Positions 31,585-40,404 of a stretch of 64,000 nt of DNA are shown here, one piece after another (the first letter of the stretch is position 1; each line of letters starts with the position of its first letter). The notes under the pieces are model-generated. The model saw nothing but the letters and a program-made list of their open reading frames with translations, did not search any database and was not told the DNA's origin. Origin of the DNA: a virus; the IMG/VR virus record IMGVR_UViG_3300044796_000662, positions 1-64,000 of that record; one strand, given 5' to 3'. Both the position numbers and the translations under genes were made by a program.

Positions 31585-32276
31585 TCTTCTCCGGAGCGAT
31601 CCTCAAGGGGAGCTGGCAGCCGGTCGATGTCCTGCCCGGCTCCTACGTGGCGCTACTCACGTCCGACGAAAGGGCGTCCATCGAGGCCAGGACTGCGGGC
31701 CTTCATCTGCGGGACACGATGCTGCTCCTCGGACCAGCGCAATCCGTGAGCTTCGCCTTCCTCTTCCGAGCCCCCATGTTGAGCACCGTGGTGGAGAACG
31801 TCATCGCCCACGGGACGGGAGCGCTGCACATTGACGCTTGCCGCATCGCCGGGGACATGAGCGAGTTCTTCTCGAAGACCGGCAAGCCGAGGTCTGGCAT
31901 GGGCCACGCGAAGGGCTACGGCATGGGGGATGGCTATGGGGGCGACCGGGCCAATCCGCCACACAGCGCCGGACGGTGGCCCTCGAACCTGGCGTTCATC
32001 CAATCGACCGAATACACGGCCTCTCTTGACCAACAGAGCGGCGATAGGCCCTCAACCCTCACGGGAAGGGCTGACCCACTGGCCGCCCATGGGCACCCCT
32101 CACAGGCCGTGACCGACTCTTGGTTCAGCGGAGGCGCCGCAAAGGACACCCTCGTGTATGCGGACGCTGGGGGCGCCTCTCGCTTTTTCTTGCAGTTCGC
32201 CAACGAGGTCGAGTTTCTCTCCTGGCTGCGGTGCCTTCTCGTGCCCGAGGGTGCCCCTATCTTCGAGGTGCCGTGA
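31581..32276 (+). CDS. DNA-methyltransferase-like fragment, copy 2
   Basis: 231 aa, a paralogue of the preceding gene: V-A-L-L-T near 24, R-A-P-M-L-S near 70, H-G-T-G-A-L-H-I-D-A-C-R-I near 82, G-R-W-P-S-N-L-A-F, L-D-Q-Q-S-G and G-G-A-S-R-F-F. Again no catalytic or SAM motif. The two genes are joined by an ATGA overlap, so they may form a heterodimer. Confidence 0.6.
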   Translation: MIFSGAILKGSWQPVDVLPGSYVALLTSDERASIEARTAGLHLRDTMLLLGPAQSVSFAFLFRAPMLSTVVENVIAHGTGALHIDACRIAGDMSEFFSKTGKPRSGMGHAKGYGMGDGYGGDRANPPHSAGRWPSNLAFIQSTEYTASLDQQSGDRPSTLTGRADPLAAHGHPSQAVTDSWFSGGAAKDTLVYADAGGASRFFLQFANEVEFLSWLRCLLVPEGAPIFEVP

Positions 32277-32986
32277 TGTCTACCCGCTGGAACATCGGAA
32301 CCTGTACCATCATCGCCGTGCAAGGGGCCATGGATGGGTTGGCCCCCTTCAACCGCTGCCAACCCATCGTGCAGAGCACGGACAAGCCGGGCTTGTACGG
32401 CATCGTCAACGCCACCTGGGGCGACTTCGCCATCGTCTCGGAGATCGAGGAGCCGATGCTCCAGGAGGCACTCTCGGGAAAGGCGTGGACACAGGTCGGC
32501 CCGCTGCCGCTCACCCCTTACGCTGACGTCTGGATGCTTCGTCCGTGCTTCCCCTTTCGCGAGGATGCGCTTGCCGAGATCAAGGCAGTCCACGGACCGG
32601 AGGCCAGCGGAGACACGCAGTGGGCCATCGTTAGGATGGACGCTGACGCAGAGGCTCTCTTGCGCGACTGGTGCGATCGAGCCGAAGTCGAGGCGGTACG
32701 GGACTGCGCCGCAGGCAACTCCGAGCGAGCCCTCCTGTGCGCCAACCTCGTGATCAGCCTGTGCAACGCCCCCGAGAAGTGTGGGCTCTACATGGCGATC
32801 CTCGAAGAGACGGGACACATTGCCGAGCACAACAAGGCTCTTCAACAGTTCGAAGCTGGGCGCGGTCCCGCTTTCACCATCGCGGTCATGCACTGCAAGC
32901 AGAAGACGTTGACCGACCTCTACAAGCAGCGTTGCGCTCTCCTGGAAGAGAAGCTTAAACGTCTGATTCCAGAGCAAGGGGGATGA
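32276..32986 (+). CDS. Unknown 236-aa protein
   Basis: TGATG-coupled to the previous gene. Mixed alpha/beta N-terminus and a long helical C-terminus with several Cys. No family recognised. Confidence 0.6.
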   Translation: MSTRWNIGTCTIIAVQGAMDGLAPFNRCQPIVQSTDKPGLYGIVNATWGDFAIVSEIEEPMLQEALSGKAWTQVGPLPLTPYADVWMLRPCFPFREDALAEIKAVHGPEASGDTQWAIVRMDADAEALLRDWCDRAEVEAVRDCAAGNSERALLCANLVISLCNAPEKCGLYMAILEETGHIAEHNKALQQFEAGRGPAFTIAVMHCKQKTLTDLYKQRCALLEEKLKRLIPEQGG

Positions 32987-33162
32987 ACCTCGTGCTCACC
33001 CTTCTTCACGACGCCGGCGTCAACATCACAGACCGGGACCTGCGGAACCGCAAGCCCCATGAGCTGTCCCTCGCCGAGAAGTGGGCCGTCGAGACGGTTC
33101 AGCCGGGAACGTTCCCGGGGGCGCGCCTGCCCGCGTGGCTCCGTCCGTACTTGAGGGTCTGA
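32983..33162 (+). CDS. Small 59-aa protein
   Basis: ATGA overlap with the upstream gene and AAGGGGG before the start. Helical (L-T-L-L-H-D-A-G-V-N-I-T-D-R-D) with a basic tail. Confidence 0.5.
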   Translation: MNLVLTLLHDAGVNITDRDLRNRKPHELSLAEKWAVETVQPGTFPGARLPAWLRPYLRV

Positions 33163-33165
33163 GTC

Positions 33166-33771
33166 ATGCCCACCGGGATCCCAATGCCGCTGTACGTCCT
33201 ACCTTCGGCAAGCGTCGGACTAAGGACACAAGCACCCGCCGCCGGGCACGCGTGGAAGCTCTACTACCCGATGGGGGACGACCAGATGGTGCAGCGCTAC
33301 CGGCTTCACTACGAGTCCCTCCGCAGTGACCCACACGTCGAACGAGTCGATTGCTACGACGAGGTGGAGCACTTGCCGGGTGTGGCGATCCTGTCCGTGC
33401 TGTTCAAGGGCGGGTGGTGTGAGCCGGAACAGATTGGACTGCGCCATCTGAACCTGGTCTACAAGGAGCCGCGCCTCCACATCGAGCCCGCCGCTCGACG
33501 TCTTCAGATGCGCACCACTCCCGCTCTCCCGCACGCCCCCGAGTGGGTCAAGACCGGGTCCTGGGTGCGGAACATCGCCGGTACGGTCTTCGAGATCCTT
33601 GGGGTCGAGCGCAGCGTAGGGGAGATCCCGGTGGTCATGCTCCGGGAGAACCACGAGACACAAGTGCTCACCCTGCTCCTGGACGCGGTTCTCGCCAGCT
33701 TCAGTCCGGCCCCCAAGCCCAAGGGACCGCTGACCGCGCATCAACGTCTCATGAGCGACGACGAATACTGA
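33166..33771 (+). CDS. Unknown protein with RLM-acidic C-terminal tail
   Basis: 201 aa. No domain assigned. Ends LTAHQRLMSDDEY, nearly identical to the tails of the genes ending at 28413 and starting at 43022 although the bodies differ. Last gene of its run. Confidence 0.6.
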   Translation: MPTGIPMPLYVLPSASVGLRTQAPAAGHAWKLYYPMGDDQMVQRYRLHYESLRSDPHVERVDCYDEVEHLPGVAILSVLFKGGWCEPEQIGLRHLNLVYKEPRLHIEPAARRLQMRTTPALPHAPEWVKTGSWVRNIAGTVFEILGVERSVGEIPVVMLRENHETQVLTLLLDAVLASFSPAPKPKGPLTAHQRLMSDDEY

Positions 33772-33790
33772 CGGCGCGTCCTCTTCAGAC

Positions 33791-33796
33791 GGTGTA
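33791..33796 (+). promoter_or_regulatory. GGTGTA element, long leader
   Basis: 93 nt before ATG 33890; the leader holds a GGCCCA/TGGGCC stem. Confidence 0.45.
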
Positions 33797-33889
33797 AGAA
33801 CCGTGTGGCCCATTGAGCAAGTGGGCCCAAGCCTCAGCGGCACGGGAAGTGTCCCGGACGTTGGAGAGGCGTGAGGAAGGAGAACGCAC

Positions 33890-34738
33890 ATGTCAGATCG
33901 CATCTTGGAAGGGTCCAACTCGGTCCTGGTACGCACGCTCACGGACGCGGCCGCGGGGCTGCTTGCGAAGAGCGGCCAACTCGACGAGTTCATCGACGTG
34001 TTCCGCAAGAACATGATGACTCAGCCTGAGGTTCTGAGGAACCCTAAGTACGCCCGGCACATGTCCGAGGTCATCGACCGGCTTACGCTGCGAGCCGAAA
34101 TCAACGGGGCTCAGCTCGACCCAAACTACACGGTGATCTCCAATCATGGGCCAAGCCCCAAGACCAACGGCAAGAGTCAGCACGACTTCGACGACTTGCT
34201 CGACCTCATCGACCCGCCCGCGACCGAAGACGTGTCGCTGGAGGACGAGCCGGACACGATCGACGACATCTTGGACGGGACCTCGAAGGCGAGCGCGGTG
34301 GATGTTCTCTCTTTGATTCTGCGAAAGTGCGCCGTGGACTTCGCAGAGAGTAGGCAGCACCCGTTCGTGCGGGCGTTCGATGACGGCTCGCATTCGCCCC
34401 ACGCGTCGGGACGCTATGTCGTGGTCGGGACGTGCGTCGGCCGCTCGAAGAAGAACCCGAGGGCCGAGTTCAACGCCAACTGCACGACACAGAACTTCCG
34501 CAAGATCAAGGACGCTTCGGACGACATCCTCGTGTACCGTGACGGACGACCCATGTCCGTTTGCCACGAGGCGACGGACGGGGGCCGCTTCTTCGTCTGG
34601 CTGCTCCACCACAAGCCGGGTCTGGAGCTGCGTTTCTGGGTCAACGTCAACGAGCCCGGCAAGCCCCGCTCGGACATCGACAGCGGGAACGTTCGCGTCC
34701 GGCTGACCGATGACGAGCAGGGCTGGAAGCGCGCCTAG
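33890..34738 (+). CDS. Unknown 282-aa protein
   Basis: Strong GAAGGAG before ATG. Helical N-terminus, acidic disordered middle (D-L-I-D-P-P-A-T-E-D) and a beta-rich C-terminal domain. A 93-nt leader separates it from a GGTGTA element; the leader contains a GGCCCA/TGGGCC stem. Shares a CTAG stop overlap with the next, convergent gene. Confidence 0.6.
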   Translation: MSDRILEGSNSVLVRTLTDAAAGLLAKSGQLDEFIDVFRKNMMTQPEVLRNPKYARHMSEVIDRLTLRAEINGAQLDPNYTVISNHGPSPKTNGKSQHDFDDLLDLIDPPATEDVSLEDEPDTIDDILDGTSKASAVDVLSLILRKCAVDFAESRQHPFVRAFDDGSHSPHASGRYVVVGTCVGRSKKNPRAEFNANCTTQNFRKIKDASDDILVYRDGRPMSVCHEATDGGRFFVWLLHHKPGLELRFWVNVNEPGKPRSDIDSGNVRVRLTDDEQGWKRA

Positions 34739-35046
34739 TCGTCGAAGACCGAGGCGATGGCCCGTGCCGTCGCCTCGTCAATCTCCAGGTCCACGATCCC
34801 GGCCTTGAGGCGCATCTCGATCTGTGCGATGCGCCCCGAGGGCTTGCGGGTGATGCTGACGACCTTCATGAGCTTGGTCGTCTCCTGCGTCACCCGCTCG
34901 GGCTCCACCTTGGCCTCGATGACCTCTCCTTCGTGCAGCTTCTTGCGGATGACTTTGGCCTTGCCGTTTCCCATGGTGGGCGGCTTGGGGGCGAGCGCTG
35001 CGTCGTCCATGAACTCCTCGGGGGTGGGATCGTCGGCGGGAATCAT
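34735..35046 (-). CDS. Unknown 103-aa protein
   Basis: Acidic N-terminus, basic middle, beta-rich end. ATGA overlap with the upstream tail-bearing gene; last member of a four-gene leftward unit (36451 to 34735). Confidence 0.6.
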   Translation of the reverse strand: MIPADDPTPEEFMDDAALAPKPPTMGNGKAKVIRKKLHEGEVIEAKVEPERVTQETTKLMKVVSITRKPSGRIAQIEMRLKAGIVDLEIDEATARAIASVFDD

Positions 35047-35537
35047 TCGGTCTCCATGAGCGCTTGCCAGATGGTGCGGGCGTCTACCGGAGGCAGGGGC
35101 ACCTCAGGACTAATACACAAGTCGCCCTTGAGTGTCACGGGGCGCCATGTGTTGTTTGGGTACTCGCGCAACCAGTCGCTGAAGAGCACCCGTTCGAACT
35201 GCATTCTTCTGTCCGGCCACCACACGTAGTCGATCTCTCGATCCACTTCGTTCAGGCATTCGCCAAGAGCGTCGGGATCAGCCCCCGCAGCTTCCATGAT
35301 CCAGAGCATGCCCTTGCCCCCGGTCCAGGGACCAGACCAGGTCGTGATCGTGTAGAGGGCGGCACCGTTGACCAAGATCTGACGGCCGCACCATCGTGCT
35401 CGACCGAGCAGCTTGTCCGCGCTGTTCAACATCCCTCGGGCTTCAGCTTCATCCCTCGCGAGCACCAGCGAATGCGTGCCGTCTTGCGATGCTTCGATCG
35501 CTGCGGCAATGACTTTCCCCACGTAATCGCGCGTCAT
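35043..35537 (-). CDS. Unknown protein with RLM-like tail
   Basis: 164 aa. N-terminal helix then Trp-rich middle (W-S-G-P-W, Y-V-W-W-P-D). Ends T-I-W-Q-A-L-M-E-T-E, a divergent version of the shared tail. Its ATG follows the TAG of the upstream gene directly and in frame. Confidence 0.6.
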   Translation of the reverse strand: MTRDYVGKVIAAAIEASQDGTHSLVLARDEAEARGMLNSADKLLGRARWCGRQILVNGAALYTITTWSGPWTGGKGMLWIMEAAGADPDALGECLNEVDREIDYVWWPDRRMQFERVLFSDWLREYPNNTWRPVTLKGDLCISPEVPLPPVDARTIWQALMETE

Positions 35538-35984
35538 CTAGTCGTCCTCGGTCTCCATGAGACGGCTCCACGCGCTCTTGGGCTCCGCGTCGGCCTTCGG
35601 TGTGATCTCTTGCACCGTGGGGATGACCTGCGTGGTCCTCCAGCGCAGGTACGGCACCTTCTCGTACTGCCCCCTCTTGTTGGAAGCGTAGACGTACGAC
35701 GGGTTGCCCACGTCGTCGTTGGGCTTCAGGTCAGGCTCGGGGAAAAAGAACACCCATCCCCTCGACTTCAAGCGCACCTGCCACGGGTTGGGGCTGGCGA
35801 GGATGAAGCTCTGTGCCTCGTGCGTGGTGACCCCCGCGTTACGCACGAGGTTCTCCACGGTCATGAGCTTGGCTCGCGAGACGATGGCGTCCGTTTCGCT
35901 GGCCAAGGGCGTGATCACGAGCACACCCTTGCCTTCGGCGGCGTCCGCCATGGCTGCGATGATGGTCTCGTCGGGGATCGGCAT
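35538..35984 (-). CDS. Unknown protein with RLM-acidic C-terminal tail
   Basis: 148 aa. Alpha/beta body with hydrophobic strands (V-L-V-I-T, W-V-F-F-F). Ends SAWSRLMETEDD followed by TAG and immediately the ATG of the next gene. Confidence 0.6.
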   Translation of the reverse strand: MPIPDETIIAAMADAAEGKGVLVITPLASETDAIVSRAKLMTVENLVRNAGVTTHEAQSFILASPNPWQVRLKSRGWVFFFPEPDLKPNDDVGNPSYVYASNKRGQYEKVPYLRWRTTQVIPTVQEITPKADAEPKSAWSRLMETEDD

Positions 35985-35986
35985 CT

Positions 35987-36451
35987 TCAGGCTTTCTTGC
36001 CGCCGTGAAGGGTGGGGCGGTGCTTGTTGAAGGCGTGCTTGACGGCGACGGCCTTCGCGACGTTGACGTTGTATGCCTCGGCCTTGTCGAGCGCGCGGAT
36101 GATCTCGTCGGCGATCTCCTCTTCGGCGCACGTGAGGCCCTGGAGACCGAGATCCTCCATTTTCTTGGCCTTGTCGCAGGGGCTGTGTAGGTTGCCCTTA
36201 CGGAACGCTTCCCAGAACTCGCTCGTCTCGCCGTGCTGGTTGGCCGTGTAGGTTGCTGCCTTGACCAACTGCCCGATGGGGCCTGCGATCTGCTCCGGAG
36301 TCAGTGACTCCACCATCTGGTCTCGGAATTTCTTGTCCTTGGCGTTCCTCGCGATGTCGTCGCGGAGGGTGTTGAGGAAGGCAAGCTTCTCCGGGGTGAT
36401 GTCAGAGTCGTCCTGCTTGAGGATGGCGAGCGAGTCGGGGTGGATTTCCAT
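35987..36451 (-). CDS. Unknown 154-aa helical protein
   Basis: Mostly helical, with two Cys (S-P-C-D, L-T-C-A) and a basic C-terminus. ATG is 10 nt after a GGTGTA element that sits between divergent genes. Confidence 0.6.
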   Translation of the reverse strand: MEIHPDSLAILKQDDSDITPEKLAFLNTLRDDIARNAKDKKFRDQMVESLTPEQIAGPIGQLVKAATYTANQHGETSEFWEAFRKGNLHSPCDKAKKMEDLGLQGLTCAEEEIADEIIRALDKAEAYNVNVAKAVAVKHAFNKHRPTLHGGKKA

Positions 36452-36461
36452 AGTCGTCTGC

Positions 36462-36467
36462 TACACC
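36462..36467 (-). promoter_or_regulatory. GGTGTA element
   Basis: 10 nt before ATG 36451. Confidence 0.6.
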
Positions 36468-36487
36468 AGTGATACGAGGGACCCAGC

Positions 36488-36847
36488 ATGCCGAACGACA
36501 AGGTGACTTGCCCGAGCTGCGGAGATGTTCACGACGATCTGTTCTCTGATGAGCTGGTCGCCCTCTGGCGTAAGGTCCAGAAGACCGAAGACGAGCAGAC
36601 CCGGTTCGAGCTGATGGTCAAGCTTGCGGGGCAGTTCGTCGAGGACATCTCGGACACCGACGAGGGGGTCGGCGAGACCCTTCACGGTCTCATCGCCAAC
36701 GTCATCGAGAGCCGCTTGGCCTTCGAGAAGAACTCCCTCGCTCTTGCGCGCGTGCTCATGCGCTCTCTGCCCCACCTCGTCACGGAGGGGGATGGAGATG
36801 AGCCGACCACACATCGGACCCCTGCTACGAAGGCGAAGGCGAACTAG
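36488..36847 (+). CDS. Unknown 119-aa protein with N-terminal CxxC
   Basis: T-C-P-S-C-G-D-V-H at residues 7-15 suggests a half zinc ribbon; the rest is helical. GAGGGA precedes ATG. Stop shared as CTAG with the convergent proline-rich gene. Confidence 0.6.
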   Translation: MPNDKVTCPSCGDVHDDLFSDELVALWRKVQKTEDEQTRFELMVKLAGQFVEDISDTDEGVGETLHGLIANVIESRLAFEKNSLALARVLMRSLPHLVTEGDGDEPTTHRTPATKAKAN

Positions 36848-37824
36848 CCTTCGTCGTCGTCTCGAAGGTGATCCCAAGCACTCGGCTTGCTCGCGTACTC
36901 GGTTGCGCGAGCAAGAGCCGAAGGGCGAACCTCGACAGGAGCGGGACGTCCGGCCGCCTGACGTTCGGCCACCTGCTCACGGAAGCTCGGGGGAAGGCGG
37001 CTCTGCGCGATCTGTCGGGCTTCTTCCCGAGACATCATCTGACGCGCTGGACGAGGAGCCTCGGTCACGACCGGGTAGCGCCCCGCCTGTCCGACCTGGA
37101 TACGAGGTCCCCCGATGGGGGCACGCTGCGGGGGACGGTACCCCGCCAGCTCGGCATCCATCTCGTTGTCGAAGCTGATCTCGTTGTTCGAGGCCATGCG
37201 AGACATGCCCATGGCCGCCATGACCTGGCGCTCCTCGGCTGCTTCCTGCGCCCAGATCGAGTCGAGGTTACCACTGGACGATCCGTAGCTCGGGTCGAGC
37301 AGCTCTTCGGCACCCTCTGTGTTCCAGAGTCCCTGAAGCGACTCGACCGCGAGGCCGCCACCCTGCGAGGCAACGCGAGAGGTGCCGGGCGTCGGATCCG
37401 CAAGCATCTGCTCGATGTCCGCGTCAATGGACGCCGAGTTGCCCCAGAAGTCCATGTCGATCTCGAACTGACCCCGTGCCGGCTGCCGCGGTGCAGGCGC
37501 ACTGGCCATGCGCTGTTGGACCGGAGCAGGTCGCTGCGGAGGAAGCGCGATGCGTTGCTGTTGCTGGACCGGGGCTGGCCTCTGCACGGGCGCCAGCGGG
37601 TTGTTGACCCGAAGGCCACCCTGGACGGGTCGAGGCGCTACAGGGGCGGCAGGGGGCAGACCCGCTGCCTGCCGGATGGTCATGGGCTGTGGCCGCTTCG
37701 GCGCACGGCTTGCCGCGAGCAGTTGCTTCAACTGGCCCTCGGGGCAACCGCAAGCGCCGGGCACACCATCCACATCGTAAACGGCGGCAGTACAGGTACG
37801 GCAGTAGTCGATCTGGACAGGCAT
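36844..37824 (-). CDS. Proline/glutamine-rich disordered protein with acidic tail
   Basis: 326 aa. An N-terminal Cys cluster (Y-C-R-T-C, A-C-G-C) is followed by about 100 residues rich in P, Q, A and R (repeated P-A-P-V-Q), then a low-complexity acidic region. Ends SAWDHLRDDDEG, a variant of the shared tail. TAGAGGGAA precedes ATG 37824. Resembles a scaffold or condensate-type protein more than an enzyme. Confidence 0.6.
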   Translation of the reverse strand: MPVQIDYCRTCTAAVYDVDGVPGACGCPEGQLKQLLAASRAPKRPQPMTIRQAAGLPPAAPVAPRPVQGGLRVNNPLAPVQRPAPVQQQQRIALPPQRPAPVQQRMASAPAPRQPARGQFEIDMDFWGNSASIDADIEQMLADPTPGTSRVASQGGGLAVESLQGLWNTEGAEELLDPSYGSSSGNLDSIWAQEAAEERQVMAAMGMSRMASNNEISFDNEMDAELAGYRPPQRAPIGGPRIQVGQAGRYPVVTEAPRPARQMMSREEARQIAQSRLPPSFREQVAERQAAGRPAPVEVRPSALARATEYASKPSAWDHLRDDDEG

Positions 37825-37863
37825 AACAGTTCCCTCTAAGGAGGGTTGATAAGCGGTTTCGTC

Positions 37864-37869
37864 GGTGTA
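37864..37869 (+). promoter_or_regulatory. GGTGTA element
   Basis: 33 nt before ATG 37903, which has an AGAGGAG site. Confidence 0.5.
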
Positions 37870-37902
37870 AAGGGGCTACATGCGCACCCCCAAGAGGAGC
37901 TG

Positions 37903-38193
37903 ATGGACGAGACCAGGGCGCCGCCGCTCTCGGATCCCCGTTGGAAGGAGTGGTCGCAACCGCTTCTCGACTTCCTCCAGACCCCTCGGAACTGGAAGCA
38001 GCTCAACGCGTGGTGCCGCGAGACGAAGTTCAACGGGGCCAAGCTGCGCCACTGCTTGGCGTGGTTGGAGACGTTCGGGCACATCTACTCTCTCGACCAG
38101 GAAGGCGTCCTCTTTTGGGTCGCCTCGGTCATCCGTGTCGGAGAGGTGACCAGCGAATTCGGGCCGCCGGGTGAACCTTCTATGCAAAACTGA
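37903..38193 (+). CDS. Unknown 96-aa protein, winged-helix-like
   Basis: Helix-rich, W-S-Q-P-L-L-D-F-L then N-W-K-Q-L-N-A-W-C-R and L-R-H-C-L-A-W-L, with a beta hairpin (L-D-Q-E-G-V-L-F-W-V), compatible with a winged helix. AGAGGAG precedes ATG 37903; a GGTGTA element lies 33 nt upstream. Confidence 0.6.
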   Translation: MDETRAPPLSDPRWKEWSQPLLDFLQTPRNWKQLNAWCRETKFNGAKLRHCLAWLETFGHIYSLDQEGVLFWVASVIRVGEVTSEFGPPGEPSMQN

Positions 38194-38197
38194 GAGC

Positions 38198-39370
38198 GTG
38201 AGCTACCGCGTAGCCCTCCGTTTTCTACTCGCTCGGGCGCAACTCGCCCCGGCGCTTGACCAGGTCGAGCACCTCGTCAAGGCGCAGAAGTGGCGCGAGG
38301 CTCTCGATGCCATCCGGGAGTTCGGCAAGACCCTCGGAGTGTTCTTCACGGGCGACAGCTACCGAGTCAGCACCGAGTGGTTCAGCGGTCTTGACCGCGA
38401 GGACAAGGACATGTTCCTGTCCTTCGTGAAGATCCTGCACAACCTGTTCGAGATGGTCCACCCGTTCTCGGTCAACGCTCCGTGGGCCAAGGAAGACGAC
38501 CGCTGGTACGCGTGGGTTGAGTCTCTTCGTCGGGACCTGCCGCAGGTGCAGGATCTCATGCGTGACGAGAGCGATGCCTTCAAGCACGGCAAGTTCCAGA
38601 TCCTCCCGCTGAAGGGAGTGACGAACACGGACGAAGCCGTCAAGACACTCGATGAGGCATCGGGCCACATCCAGAGCAAGTTTCCGCAGGTGCTCTACGG
38701 CAAGGTCTACATCCGCAAGGACCTGCATCCCAAGGGCAGCTACGAGGCGCGACCTGGGGCGGCGAGCGGCGGTCAGGTCGCGGGCGCGTACCAGGGCACT
38801 ACGGACACGATCACGTTGAGCATGTACGCGACGCCCGAGCGCAACAGCGTCATGACCCTCATCCACGAGTTCGGGCACCGCTACCACACACGCTTCTTGC
38901 ACGGCGACTTGCGGGAGAAGTTCATCCAGCTCTCGACCGTGGGCGACATCGTGGAAGAGCACTTCTCGCTGTCCGAGCGTGAGAAGTTCGCCGACGAGTA
39001 CATCGCCCGCAAGAAGGGCTTCCGGGATGACGAGAGCTTCGGGATGGACGGTCCCGTGCACCTGTCACCGCGGGCCGACTTCTTCTTCGACAACTTCCCG
39101 CGCGACGAGTTCAAGGCGCAGGTCATCCCTATCATGCGCAAGTTCGACGACGGGGACGACTCGGTTATCCCAGCCTTTAGGAAGGCCCTCGCGCGGTCGC
39201 AGTTCGGCGGCAACCTCGGGGTCGTCAAGGACCCCGATAACGTCAAGCCGGTCTACGCGTCCACCTACGGTGAGACCTCGTGGGAAGAGAACTTCGCCGA
39301 GAGCTTCCTTGCCTTCTGCATGCACAAGGTGCTGCCCGAGCCTCTTCAGCGTTTCATGGAGTCGCTCTGA
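38198..39370 (+). CDS. Zinc metallopeptidase (HExxH)
   Basis: 390 aa. Zincin motif H-E-F-G-H-R-Y-H near residue 227, with a downstream N-F-A-E-S-F that may carry the third ligand. The N-terminus V-S-Y-R-V-A-L-R-F-L-L-A-R-A is an amphipathic 'RVxxRF' segment shared with other proteins here. Large zincins of this kind in phages are often packaged in the virion and injected; that is inference. GTG start, 5 nt after the preceding stop. Confidence 0.75.
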   Translation: MSYRVALRFLLARAQLAPALDQVEHLVKAQKWREALDAIREFGKTLGVFFTGDSYRVSTEWFSGLDREDKDMFLSFVKILHNLFEMVHPFSVNAPWAKEDDRWYAWVESLRRDLPQVQDLMRDESDAFKHGKFQILPLKGVTNTDEAVKTLDEASGHIQSKFPQVLYGKVYIRKDLHPKGSYEARPGAASGGQVAGAYQGTTDTITLSMYATPERNSVMTLIHEFGHRYHTRFLHGDLREKFIQLSTVGDIVEEHFSLSEREKFADEYIARKKGFRDDESFGMDGPVHLSPRADFFFDNFPRDEFKAQVIPIMRKFDDGDDSVIPAFRKALARSQFGGNLGVVKDPDNVKPVYASTYGETSWEENFAESFLAFCMHKVLPEPLQRFMESL

Positions 39371-40373
39371 GGGTACCCGGCAAGGGCTGGGGCTTCCAAC
39401 CGACGAGGCGATGGTTCAGATCCTTGATCCAGTCCTCGTAGTTCCGGATCTTCTGCTCGCGTCCCTCGGCGTCGAGTGGGATCTGCTCCTTCCTGCGGGT
39501 CAAAAGTTCGATGAACGACTTGGTGCCCTCGGGGCTGACCTCGAAAGGCACAAGGCCGGTACCGAAGCACGGACCTGAGTGCCAGCTCTGGTTCCAGACA
39601 CCCTTCTGTCGGTCGCCGCCTACCTGCCAGCCGTGCCGCATGAGGACGCCGCCCCCGACGAGCTTCACGTTCTTGAAGCAGCACGGGCAGGTGCCTGTGT
39701 TCTCGATGTCACGCACGGTGGACGGGCGCAAAGCGCGGTCCACGACTTCGGCGCCGACCGAGGAGAGCACTTGCGCGGCGCTTTCCTTCAAGCCGTTCTT
39801 GTAGAGGAAGGTCCAGAGCCTAGCTTGAGGCAGCTCACCGTGCGCATCCGGGGCGAACTGCAACACCTGTCCCGCCGCCGCGAGCGTCCAACCTTCCTTG
39901 CCGATCCACGCCTTCTTCATCGCGATCGTCCACTTGTGGCCAGCGCCAGAAGGGACTGGTTCCTCGTGAGGGGCCTTGCTGAGGCCCGAGACGTAGACGA
40001 TGCCAGGCTCGGGATTGCTCGGCTCGGAGGAGACCTCCGTGAACTTGTGGCGCGTGTCGTGGAGAAGCTGCTTGGCGACGTCCTCGGACATGAGCCAGAG
40101 GCGATCGTTGTAGACGTGGCTGTTGCGGAAGATGTCGGGCGAGGTGAAGGGAGCCTTCTCCCAAAAGTCGTCTTGGGAGAGCTTGACCGCGATGGGGTGG
40201 GCGGTGAGGGTCCAACCGAGGAGCGGTGCGACCTCGGAGATGACCTCCAACGAGAGCCCAGTGCCCTTGATACCCTTGGCGGCCTTGGTCAGAAAGGCGA
40301 GCGCCTCACGACTGAGGCTGGAAGCCTGGCGGTCGAGGAAACGTGAGAGCACCCTGTCGGAGATGGGGGTCAC
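39354..40373 (-). CDS. Unknown protein with RVLxRF N-terminus and C-terminal zinc ribbon
   Basis: 339 aa. Starts I-S-D-R-V-L-S-R-F-L (amphipathic, as in neighbouring metallopeptidases). Near residue 232 it has C-P-C-C ... M-R-H-G-W ... G-P-C-F-G, a zinc-ribbon pattern found in many phage and bacterial unknowns. GTG start. Converges on the metallopeptidase gene with a 17-nt overlap. Confidence 0.6.
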   Translation of the reverse strand: MTPISDRVLSRFLDRQASSLSREALAFLTKAAKGIKGTGLSLEVISEVAPLLGWTLTAHPIAVKLSQDDFWEKAPFTSPDIFRNSHVYNDRLWLMSEDVAKQLLHDTRHKFTEVSSEPSNPEPGIVYVSGLSKAPHEEPVPSGAGHKWTIAMKKAWIGKEGWTLAAAGQVLQFAPDAHGELPQARLWTFLYKNGLKESAAQVLSSVGAEVVDRALRPSTVRDIENTGTCPCCFKNVKLVGGGVLMRHGWQVGGDRQKGVWNQSWHSGPCFGTGLVPFEVSPEGTKSFIELLTRRKEQIPLDAEGREQKIRNYEDWIKDLNHRLVGWKPQPLPGTLRATP

Positions 40374-40404
40374 GTTCTGAGGGTACTACAAGAGAATCCG
40401 TGTG

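Noticed and set aside
30853-32276. Active restriction-modification system
   Set aside because: No endonuclease or specificity subunit nearby, and both methyltransferase-like genes lack catalytic motifs.
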